Of a DNA stretch of 30,224 nucleotides, positions 10,812 through 22,800 are shown piece after piece. A program made the position numbers and the translations under genes. Where the stretch lies: positions 431,324 to 461,547 of the forward strand of contig NMRA01000300.1 in NCBI GenBank assembly GCA_002633005.1, written 5' to 3'. The first letter of the stretch is position 1, and each line of letters starts with the position of its first letter. The DNA is from Phoronis australis. Its lineage: Eukaryota; Phoronida; Phoronidae. Below the pieces are notes generated by a model. That model was not told the origin of the DNA, ran no database searches, and saw only the letters and a list, made by a program, of their open reading frames with translations.

Positions 10812-10884
10812 ATGTTTTGCCTGTCTATTTTTGTCGCCTTTCTTCTTTACTCGGATACAAGAACCAAGGCACAATTATTTCCTG
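10812..10884 (+). CDS. CA10: CA-related gene, exon 1 (signal peptide)
   Basis: ATG at 10812 has A at -3. The exon encodes MFCLSIFVAFLLYSD followed by TRTKAQLFP and ends at a strong donor, G|GTAGGT. It leaves phase 1, exactly what exon 2 needs (G plus CT gives Ala). The hydrophobic core and the TKA/Q cleavage site resemble the start of vertebrate CA10. An out-of-frame ATG lies 11 bases upstream at 10801. A non-coding upstream exon cannot be excluded. Confidence 0.7.
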
Positions 10885-13800
10885 GTAGGTTCTCAAAGTA
10901 TTTCTCTCGTTTATGTTCACTGTCTCTCACCCCCCCCCCCCAAGCCAACCTTCCCTCCCTTTCATACCTTCCGCCCCGGCGCCGCCCCATTCCCCCCCGA
11001 CCCTCTCTTTCCCTCTTCTCTTACTGATGTAATGAAGCATGAGTTTCTTATATTTTGTAAAGTTGTAAGTATTAACCTATTGTCATCCAAATGTATTGGT
11101 TTAATGAAAATAGCAAATCTGAAAGTAATTGGTCTGAAAGTACAAATTTTTGCAAAAAAAAAATATCAATTTAGATTCAAAATAAATTAAAGATAATCTT
11201 TGAGTGCCAGGCTGTTGACAAATCAGGGGAAAATACAGAAAAAGTGAGATACGGCGAGATACATTAGATTAAAATCATTATAGGTATCCATGATGGGAAA
11301 TAACTAGAATGTCTATTTTCTCAATAAAATACGAATTTAATGGAGTACAACAGCATGTAACGTCCAGACAATCAATAACGTCAGAATTGATGAAAAGTCA
11401 CACAATAGCTTTGACCTGAAGCGGAAAATCAAAGTTTGGCAAGCTTTTTTATGAAGGATGCTAGATAACGTGATAATGGAAAAAGTGTATCCAGAAAATT
11501 CTCAAGATTAACTTTTCCTTTGCGGAAGCGTTGCCAAGAAAATGATTTTTATGAAACTTGGAGTTTTCGTGAGCCATCAAATGTGCGCATGAGACTGCCA
11601 GAAGTGACTTCTGTGACCTACCGACCGAGGTCAAGCAGTACTTTGTTGACAAGTTTATGTATCTAGCCAGAGCCTTTGTATGAGTGTTAGTCAAATTAAG
11701 ATTATTTGTCCAACATAACCATAGGGTGGATCAAAGTATTGACACTCGCAAATGAAGACTTCTTTAATAATTTGAAGTACAAGTTTAACGATAAAACTGT
11801 AACAGACTACCACGGGAATTTAATATAATGCACTTTCATTAATGCGCCTGTGTTTTGAAAATCTCTTGGGGGCCCCAAACCCCCAACAGGATATCTCCAC
11901 TCCCATAAGTTTTCATGCACCGGAAGTCCACTTACCAGCATTTGTGCGCATGCCTACTGGAATTTATATTTCTCACTGGAAAACACCACTTTTAAAGATA
12001 ACCTTGCAGCTCAACTTTAACACGCAGAGAACTCGTTGCCATGGTAGAGATGACTCGTCATGAAAGGTGCATGACTTGCTGATTTACGTACTGTAAATTT
12101 GCTTCAACGAAAACGGACCAACTGTCCTGATTTATAAATGGACCAACAGTCCTGATTTATAATTGGACCAACAGTCCTGATTTATAAATGGACCAACAGC
12201 CCTGATTTATAAATGGACCAGCGGTCCTGATATATAAATGACTGTGCCACTTACAAACAAGTGTTACAAAGTAAGTTAACGCTGTCTGAAATTCGGTAAA
12301 GCGACGTTATTATTTTCCCAAACAGCAAATTAATCTTTCTCAACCTGAAGTAATCACTAGCGGATCTAGATTTTCGCAAGGAGGGGAGGGGTTGTGGAGG
12401 TGAGGTGCAGAGCAATTTTCGAAGGAAAAATGTTCGCGTCCAGTCGGAGTACCATGAATCCGTCGATTGGCAACGTTTTACGAAGCTTGTGTGTCGGGCA
12501 AATTTATATCATCTGCCCACAAACAACAGGTACGCCTCTGATAACTAAAAGTAAGTCCATGATGCGATTATCAACCTTAAAAACCAGCTTCCTCGCATTA
12601 AGACACTGCTTGTGAACATTTCAAGGTTGTGAATGAACGAATTTGCATCGCAAATACACTAAAGAGTCCCTTACTGTCGCTTGTTTGAAAGTTTCACCTT
12701 GAGAATTATTAAGCGGAAAATTGGTTAAGGGTATGTAGGGCCTTCGAAAAATGGACAAATTTGACAAATTTTACAAATTTCAGAACATCATATCTCAGGA
12801 ATAGCTGGTCATATTGATATGAAACTTTCCAATACAATGTTTTATGCTCTGTTTTCCAAAATGCTTTTAAGAATTGCTTTAATTTATAATTTTCCACTCT
12901 TGCATGAGGGACTATGGGTTTTATGATCTCCATGAATATACTCAAAAGTTGGACATGAAAACGATAACAAAACGATAATTGTGAAAACTGTAATAGCATC
13001 TTTGAGATTTCATCTTAAACATTTATATCTAATGAAATTTAGTAATGTTGTTGATATCGTTGTTGTGCTATGGATGTCCCTTTGTTTGTTTTCGCTAAAT
13101 TGTACGAAAAAGACAACGTAAACCAATTCATAGCATATTGATTTAAGCCCAAAATCAAATTCTACACGCTTTCTACTTTAAGAAAATGCATACATGTACT
13201 TTTACTGAGTTGTGTAGATATTGGCCTTTATACACCGACAAGTCGTTTGGTTCGACATAACTTTAAGTAAAACCAATGTTTGTGATTAGACATAAAGGTC
13301 ACGCAAGTCAACGTTTGTGTTTAGGGGTAAAACTAGGCGTTTGTGTTTAGACTTAAGTAAAACTCAACGTTTGTGATGAGACGTAAATCTCAGGCAAATT
13401 TTCAAACGTTTAATTAGCGCTAAGATTTTTCAACAAAATCGTTAAGTAATGACAAAAGAGTCAGTTCATTTGCATAACACTTCTCTGTGAATCATTTTAT
13501 ATCCGTTTGACCGGCGACGCGTTTTCGCTTATTTGAACAGGTTGCGAAGACCAAGAAAGCCAAATACGCGTAAATTTATTCTTAATGACCTAGAAGAGAT
13601 TTTGTTCGATGTCGCTGAACCTAAAACTCGTCACTCTGTTCTTTAGTGCGGTCAAGTGCGGTCCACGTGATCTCGAACTGAAACACTTCACGGGTTTAGC
13701 TACAGCATATGAGAGAAGGTTGAAACACGCGCAAACAGAAAGAAAATTTGACCAGGAAACTATACACTGAACGTTTCTTAAGAACTATAATCAAGACTGA

Positions 13801-16800
13801 GCGATTTTCCTGCTGCGTTAGTTGGTTCATACAATGTTAAGTTAATTTATCGGCAATGCCGCCTTGTTGTTTTTCGCTCCACCTGGCGTTCTTCATCAGT
13901 TCATGTGTAGAAAACAACTGCTTTGGCATTTTAGATATATGGGCACTGAAGATTATGAGTGAAGTGTGTGAGTGTGATTTCAATTAAAGATAGTCAAAGT
14001 TCCATACATAGCCTTATCTCGTTACATAAAGAATCATTAATGCCGGTTATGATCTCAAACTACTCCTAAATTCTATCGAATTACTGGAGAATACGTGTTC
14101 TTATTCGTATTCTCCTCATTAATGTCTACAACGTCTTATGACAATTTAAGGCAAAGACAGGTTTACTGCCCTTCAGTATAAACATATGAGCTTGTATGCA
14201 ACTCTCAGCCAACAGATTAAAAAGACTGCACTACAGACGGACATGCGGGATAAAAAGAGAGACGAAGACCCAATTTACTTAAGATCAAATCCCATTTCGA
14301 TTACTTGATAATTTTGCACTAATAATTCATATTAATTGCTCCACCTTGTTTCATAATGAGCCAGAACACATCTTCTTATTTCCGTCAATATCCCACAGCC
14401 TCAAGACAGTGTTACGGCTCAGCTAAGTAACTTACGGTAGTCGATTTAATCCAGTTACAAGCGATAGTCAATAAGAATTAACTAGCGTCACCGCTAGCCA
14501 TAAGCTGTATCGATTGTCTGATATCAGAAAAGCAAAGGTACAAATGCTTCTTCTTCCGCCATTCATGCAGATGCTCGTGCAAACGGTCTGACGAGCTGCA
14601 ATAGAGACGCCGGTGTTTCATCTCTTCGGTTTTTTATGTTTGCTCTAAATACAACTAGCAATTGCATGTACGTGAATAGTGAAATTAACCGGACTTACAT
14701 GTAGATATGTACCAGTTCCTGAGGCATCATTTATTCAGTTGATCAGACCCGCTATACTCTGATTACAAGTTTAACTTTAAGCATGACATAGACACGCTAG
14801 AGCGTAAACAAGAAAAGTCGACTTTGACGCACATCCACATCCGAGCGCTCTACTTTGATTTCTCGTCTTTTGTCAACTTATCTTCCTACGATTATTTTCA
14901 GGCCGCAAAAGTGACACACTGCTACCGGGCTCCATTTGAATGTGTTACACTACCGCGCTATATGTAAAACTTAGCGCCCTACTGATAGAAAGGCGCACAT
15001 TGACAGGAACACTAATTTTATGATTTTTGAAATCCCTCTAATCAAGTTCTTTGAAGTATTACATATTCCAGGAGTCGGTTCGTAAACGAGAAATCTTCGT
15101 TGTTGAAACGAAAACGGTGAATCCCCCCTCCCCCTCTCCATAATTCAACATTCCAGTTTTACTCGCCAATCATTTCTTTGGCCACCACTTTGTGGCCTTT
15201 TTCCTTGTCTACGCTGAAAAGATCTCGAGTTTAAACCGAACAGCGCTAGCAATGCTTGTACTCATGTTATTTTGCATGGCCTCAAGTTGCGGTTTCTCGC
15301 TTTTCTCAAAGTTGATCTATGGAACTCGTACTGGTTTTATCATGAAATCAAATCACCAACTATTAGTTTCATTTTGCCTTGAAAACGAATTTTGGTTGCC
15401 ATAACAACATTTCGTCTCAGTATATTCGCTAAATAAGGAGGATGTTTGTATACGTGTTCATCTTCCTATTTAGCTAGCAGGCGCGTTGTCTAATGGCATT
15501 ACTAACCGTGCACGATTCTTTTTTATTGTTTTCTGACTTGTGTTCACGTCACAGTTTCTACACTAATGCAGACAAGACCCGGATGTTATATTTTTACACG
15601 AAATTGAACTCGAAATTACTTCTGACATTCCTATTCTACTTTTGTGCATTCTCACTTAAGAGCGTATTATTCTGTACTCGTCTGCATAATGGATACGCGG
15701 ACAACTGAATAATCCTTGTTTGCACTTGACGACCCCAACATTAAGGCTACAAGTTTGAGTCTGAACTCGATGTTTCGATTATCGAGTGTTTAGCTAGAAT
15801 CCAAGGGTCATCAAGTGCGATCTTGGACTAGAAACTCATGTGGATAAATCATCATGTACTTCAGCACAGACTAACGGCCACTTGGCTGGAGTTTGCACTA
15901 AGTAGAACGGATAGTCGGTTGGAGTGGTTAGTCAAAGGACCTTGTCTGACTTGATGACGTGGAAAGCCGAGCATCTATGGGTCTGCCCCGAGTTTGACGA
16001 CGCTGGTTCTGTACCCAAGTAATACCCAAGAACGGAAAATACCAAGCAATTATAGTTTCGAGTTCGATTTCCAGTACAAAGATTAGAGCCCGGTCCTACT
16101 GTAGAATGTTAAGTTAGTCATTTCTTTTGTATTTTAAGACTAGATAAAACCCCTTGGCTGCCACAAAACAATAAAACAGCAAGAGCGTAGGGAAATGTTG
16201 AGTTTATTAATTAACCCCGGTAATTAACATTATACGGCTGAAACAAGATTTAAATATGTGCAGTTTTAGTGCGTTTGGGGGGAAGGGCTCAGATCCAATT
16301 TCAAGGGTCAAATTCTCTCTTTGTCAAACCTTAACTTAAGATGATTTCCAAAGCAATCGCGTCATTAATCCCAACACAAAAAACGGATTTGGTCTTTTGG
16401 GCAATTGAAGACTATTCTAAATACATCAAATTTGTTACGAACTGATTGCACAAAAAATAAAAAGTGTAATAAGCATTTCAAACAGAAGTAGGTTTCGCTC
16501 GCAAACGCTGGGGACCATAAACAAGTAGGTCTCTCAGAATCAAATTACGGGTGAAATTGTGGTGGTGCAGCGGTAAAGCGTGCTCTATCCGCCAGGTCGT
16601 GAGGAGTCTGTGGTTTCAACAGTTTTTTAAGTTTGATACGTTCTCCGATTTGTTTTTCTTGAATAATACTTCAGGAACCAAGGAAAATGCTTGATTTTTA
16701 GAGGAAAAAATAGAAAAATTTTCCTGGAGGGAGAAGAGCAAACCCACCTCCCGACCTCCCCCATTGGGTGCTGTGCGCATCTACAATTGTGCTTTGCGCA

Positions 16801-19800
16801 AATGTCTACAGACAAAATGTTGGGCCCCCCTTGTGATATCCTAGATCCGCCACTGAAACTACTACTCAGTATATAACCAGAGAACAGATGCACTCTTTCG
16901 TTAAATATACAAAAATCTGTATTTATATACTTAAACTAATTCTAGTCAGAAACAATTAGGAAACCCTTCTCAAAACAGCTCAACCGTGAATCATCATTCA
17001 TCCTTGTGCGACAGTGAGTGAACAGAAAGGCGTGTGTTAACGCTTGTCTCGCAAATGTGTTATAACGTGAGTCGGTAGTTAACCGTTCAGAGATAAAAGG
17101 ACTGTGTGGTCTCTTACCGCTCAAAATAACTCAACCAAATCTTGAATTTTCAGCTAACGCCTCGGAACGCTGGTCAGAATGGTGGAGTTACGAAGGGATT
17201 GCAGGTGAGAGGGAAGGAGAAGGCAATTGTTCGTCAAGTCTGTCCTAACTGCTTTGTCCATGAACAAGATTTGTTTGTTAAATCAAATATTCTGGTGTTT
17301 CTATTATTTATGAGTCTGCACTACATTACATACAACAACCCTCAAGTTAATTTCCCGAAAACAACAAAATAGGTAATCGATTTTCTTATTAATGTATTAA
17401 CAACGCAAGTTTGTTCGTAATGTAAAGAGTTTCCAGTAATCATCAACGGTAAAATAAATCTTCAAGTTCCATAATTGTCTCAAAATAACTCCAACCAGCC
17501 ACAACTCGACAACGTCTGGTTACATTCGGTAGGGGGTGGGGAGGGGACGCACAATGTAAGCAGTTGGCCAGTGACAATGTTGTGGGTGACACCAGTTTTT
17601 ACTAATCTATTAAACGCAGCTTTCACAAGAGATCCAATTTGTAGGCAAACTGCGAGGACATCTGATCCGCTGTGAGCTGAATGGCATTGAGTTTCTTGTT
17701 AGCTTTGAAATCACGGCAACCATGGCAACCATGCTTTAGTTTGGCAACTGCATTTCCCATCCGGACTTTGTTCACCGGAGATGGCGCATTTTAGGCACGC
17801 GTGGAGTTTAAGAGGCGCGGGTATGGGATTTGTGCAGCTGGTTAGGTGCCTGCTTGTTCTTCAGTGGTTAATGTTACATCATTGTCGACAAAATCTTTTT
17901 CTCAGGATTAGCCTAAGTGCAGACTCGAAACCAATATTCCCGCGTCGATGCCAAACGTGCTCTACTAGCTTGGATTTGATAACACCAATTGTCTATCAGA
18001 CAAAGGCAAGACTTTGTAATAAGCAATGAAATCACAAATTCCTGTTCAGCAATAATCACAACTATCCAATCTCGTCCTTAAACGCGACCTATCACGATAT
18101 ATCACGATGATGTCCTTTTAAGAGGCTTGTAGTTTTGAGACAGGGCCACTGAGGGGTTTCCATCCCCTGCTCCCGCAGACAAAAAGTGACAGTTCACGCA
18201 GTCACGACTGCGACTAAAAGTTGGTAAAATTGCTGGGATAGGCTAATGAAATAACTGGAAGTCACCCGTGGCCTTCAAGCGGAGTACAAAGCTAAAAATT
18301 CAGCTAATCTGGCAGTCAATAATTTCTACTCAAATGAACCAATAGGATATATTTGCAATGAAACTCACTAATGATGTGATAGCTGAGAAGAAATTTCCAT
18401 TTTTATCTAATTTCAAATCTCGGCGGCCATCAGAAAAGTATAAGAAGTTGAATTACAATTACTATTATTCACGGACATAGATTTCGATTTTTAAATCCCA
18501 GACTCAAAAACTGGATTCCATGAGAAACTTGTCCCTGACATCAATTTTTGTCAATGCGCTTCACAAGTGAATATGAAAAGTTTCGCTCTGATAATCCGGA
18601 AATGGCGTGAGAGTTGACGTACGATGTAACAACATTTATCCGCATGCAACTTCCGGTAGACAGGTCCCCCGACTTTGCTTCCTCTTCATGCGTAGCTCGG
18701 TAACCTTGGTGTAACATCGATTGTAATGTCGTCCTGTCTTCAATTTCATTGACGGCAAGAAGGATTGCGGGAGTACTTGTTCGAATTGAAAAGATTTAAA
18801 GACTCCAACTGAACCAAAGGTGTCCAACTACACCATTTAGATAAATTTAATACTAATGCATATTTGATACGTTAGTCAATGTTAAGCGTAATTTGCAGAA
18901 AAACTTCCGACTTACTAGCTTGATTACTATTAGGGGTCATCTAACTTCCGGTAAAAGTGAGCGGAGTTCAATAGATGTTGTTCGGTTTGTTGTTTTTACT
19001 GCAGTTCGTAGGAACAGATTGTAATGAATCAATAACATTGACCCATTACTCCGAAGACTGTCTTTACTCTGAAGTGTCGTTATTTTGCGCACGTTTGTAC
19101 TTTTTACAGAGCTGCCAACATTGCAATTGATCTCTGTAAGGAGACTGTTTGCAACACTGTTCAAAAGGTGGCGCTCATTTGTCCTCGGTGCACTCGAGCC
19201 AGAGGCGTAGTTTGGTGTCACTTTCGTAGTAACGGTCCTTCAGAGGGTTGGCCCCCGTCGGAGTAAGAGCACAATACGTCGTGTACATATATTGCGTTTT
19301 CACTACGGAGAATCGATACCACGAAAACAAAATCTTTGGAGTATAACGACCCCCTTCTGAGTAATGTACTCACTTACCTCGACAAGTATTCCCTGAAACC
19401 TCTATAAACCACGTGCTTTCAGAAACTCTAGTGCAAGAATAAGTGCGGATCTAGCCGTTAATTCCAATAACCCAATACGCAATTAAGGGAAGTACAATAT
19501 TTGGTTCATTGTTAAAGTCAATGTAAACGATTAATACCTGAAAAACGTTACAGCAAATTCACCTTAAATTCACCGAAGTGCTTGATGAAAGACTGGAAAG
19601 ACTAGGGCGGCAAAGCGAAATTTCCCTTGTCATGAATGTGTGAATATTTAATTAGTCGTTTGGTTAATCTCTGTATCTCCTTTAACTAGAATGGCTGCAC
19701 TTGATTCACTCCGGCAGTTCAACAAGTCTCGATGACGATTCCGGCTTGCAAACCAATCGGATGTCTTAGGTTGACCCGAATGAAACGGCGGAATGAATCA

Positions 19801-22800
19801 ACTGCAGGCAAAGCGTGGACATTATATACATTTACCGTATCTGAATGTTATGTTTGTTTCAAATCTCACCGTTAGATGTCACTCTACTCGGGCGAAACTA
19901 CATACAACGTGCGAGAGATGTTTGCCATGTTGGCAAGGCACATGGCACTAATTATTCCCAACTGAAATTTTGTACCTTCCACGAAATCGAAATGAACAAA
20001 ACCGGAGTCCAATGATGCCGTCTGTGGCGCCACTAGTCATCTGATGCATTAATAAATTGTCTCGTTTTGAAAAACTTAAATCCACGATTCCGATAAGTCC
20101 CCTTTCCGAAGTTCAAAAACTTCTGCAGCTTAAAAACTATGGCATTTTGGATAGGTTAGTCAAAAATAGCACAGGTGAGCCATGCTTCACATGGTACAAA
20201 CGTGGAGAATAACAAGATTAATATGCTTGGGGCCTATTTCATGTAAAGTGGACATTCTGACTTGTAATTCGGCCGTGTTTCATCTACGGCGCTGATGTCG
20301 TTTTCAAATGCATTGTGGGACGCCTGGCAGCTCGTAAACATCCGGTGACTTCACTGAACACTTGGGAACGTGTTTTGATATATACCTTAAGGATATTTGT
20401 CTTACGGTGAGTAAACATGATTTTAAGGCAAATAATTGAAATGGAAGTGGTTCAAGGTGGCTCACTGCTACAAAAAGATGGCTTCGGCAGCTGGAAATGT
20501 GTAAGGTGCCTTTTACTTACTTTTACGACGTGAAAATTGACAACAGAACATTAAATTTCATGAAATTGTCCCAAGTTGTCCTTGTCAAGGTAACTATCGA
20601 TTTCTGCCCTCAAAAGTCATTGAATGGTCACTCACCATTGACTGGCAACGTGTTACTTTATGAAACCGTAAACCCGCAATGTCGTAAAACCTATGTACAC
20701 CAAAAAAACACGAAAAACCTACGTGTATAGATAATACCCATTCCTTCAATTTCTTGGAAATTACGGTCTAAAACAAAAGATACACGCACCTTTGTAGTAG
20801 TTTATCCTATGGATAACTAAAACAGGAACATTTCGTATATAAGTCGTATACATGGATTATCATCCCGCCTGTCAATCATGAGCGGAGTTCAATGTCAATC
20901 AACCACGGCCGATGATGTAAGTCTAGAAAATAAAGTTATGTTAAATGCTGCAGCTTCAAAATACCGTCATACGAGTTCAACTTATTTCACCTTTTGTGTT
21001 TGACCTCGTGTAATTAGTTTAAAACAAAAATTAGCGAGGATTTTTCTCGAAATTAAGCTTTTACTAAAATGAAACTGAAGGTATCTTAAGAATGATGGTG
21101 ACATCAGTGCAGTTAATGTATGCCGTAAGGTATTACGTGTTCTCCATAAATAGAAACACAGGATTTCACCCAGGAATATCAAAGCGGTTCATCGAATTCA
21201 ACTGTTGTGTTGCATAATATCATACTGTATTTGATCTCACGTGGTCTTCATTTTAGGTCCATCGTATTGGGGTTCTGTGAATCCAGAGTGGGAGTCATGC
21301 GCGCTTGGAAAAAAACAGTCCCCAGTCGACATCAACCCTAAGCTGCTTTTGTTTGACCCAAATTTGAAACACGTCAACTTGGAAAAACATGCGGTTAGTA
21401 CGGTTTGAACTAACGCGTAACTACAGCGTAGACCTTGTCTACTTAGTGAACTGAGAATCCAGATTTCTTTAACTTTGGAGCATCATACCTCATAAATGAC
21501 CTGTCGAAGTCATGTAACATTAACTGATACTACACTTCGTCCGAACCACTATTACAGATTGCTATTAAAATGTAGTTCCATTTTGCAGGAGAAAACTTCA
21601 AAATAGGAATTTCATGGAAAACTGAAAACTTGCATTTCATTTTGAGCATTTCTATCAAATGAAATTTGACCACTCTAATGAAACCGTTGTTTTGCTATCA
21701 CGCTGTCTTCCTTTTTGTGCATTTTATTAACAAATATTGCCACGTGTCCCAATCAATGTCTGAGAGTAGTAAAATGTCAGAAAAAAGTTCTACAGGCGTT
21801 CTGCTTTGGAATATGTGAATTTTCTGAATTAAAATCTACAGTTTATAAAAAAACTTGGCTGGATACACCTGACAGTGTTGTTTGCAACTTGTAAAGTTTT
21901 TTTCAAAAAACCTTGAAATTCCGTATTTTCGATTGCACCTTCGGTACCGCGACGTCATTTTAGCTAGGATTCTTAACTAAACGAAAAATGATAGCAATAT
22001 AGAAGACACCGCAACATGACATTTTATACGACGGTTGACACCAAAAGTTTTAGCATTGTCATTGGGAAACTGTACTTGTGAGCCGATGTGTCGCAGATCA
22101 AATGTCTCACTCCATAGTTATGCCATTCCAATATCCAGGTTAACGGTTGGCTTGTAAACACTGGCCGAGACGTATCATTCAACATTGACAGCACGTTCAA
22201 ACTTCGACTTTTCGGCGGACCACTGTCTTATAAATACGCGGTAACCAATGGGACTATTCATTTTGGCAGCAAAAATGATAAGGGCTCAGAGCACACTATC
22301 AACGGAGAGCACTTCGCGGCAGAGGTAAGGGGCCGAGAGATAGTCCTCTTCACGGTCTATGGGTGTTATGTGAGGCGTGAGCATTTATTTCACAAAATTA
22401 CAGCGTGCTAGTTTTGCTATGGAAGGGCGATTCTGGGAATTTACTTGTTGCACCTTGTGTATGGTAATATGAAATCTTGAATACTTTAAAAAAGCGACGA
22501 CTGTCATTTGCGTAGATTTTCAAGCTCCCAATCATGTTCCCGTGAAATATTCGATTTATCATCCCCAGGTTCTCAAGGATAGCTACATTGCTGGATTGTG
22601 ATCACCAAACTTTACAAAAGACTGGACTCGAACATTGACCAACTACAAATCATGCTTCGAATGATGATTGGTCAGTTTCCGAGTCGAGTTCCGAGTGAAT
22701 CTTGGTGGTGACGGGGCCTCAATCAAAGCTGGCACGTCTTGAAACGCACCTTCGATACAACATGTTGTCCATGTACATGTAGACTTTAATACTCGGATGT

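Larger units (their letters stand above)
10885..17153 (+). other. CA-related gene, intron 1
   Basis: This 6.3-kb intron opens with a strongly C/T-rich tract (10915-11025). It holds the 25-bp tandem repeat (12115-12239), repeat-family ends near 12357 and 16855, degenerate GTTTGTG repeats (about 13270-13400), a 10-bp-arm hairpin (14086-14115), and a possible second tRNA-like A-box (about 16560). No other exon fits; a signal-peptide-like frame at 15252 lacks a proper donor. Confidence 0.6.

Noticed and set aside
12115-12239. CRISPR array
   Set aside because: The units are contiguous with no unique spacers, and the DNA is animal.
15252-15345. Signal-peptide-like frame (MLVLMLFCMASSCGFSLF) as an alternative first exon of the CA-related gene
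   Set aside because: The only donor in the needed phase is GTTTCT, far from consensus, whereas exon 1 at 10812-10884 has GTAGGT, the right phase and a better cleavage site.
20407-20500. GTGAGT donor at 20407 and ATGGCTTCGGCAGCTGG start with GTAAGG near 20501 as an alternative first exon
   Set aside because: Neither leaves the phase 1 required by exon 3, and no signal peptide results.
22570-22602. Acceptor-like ATCCCCAG followed by VLKDSYIAGL and a stop as an extra exon
   Set aside because: Exons 4 and 5 already join in phase and match CA10 without a gap; this insertion would terminate the protein.
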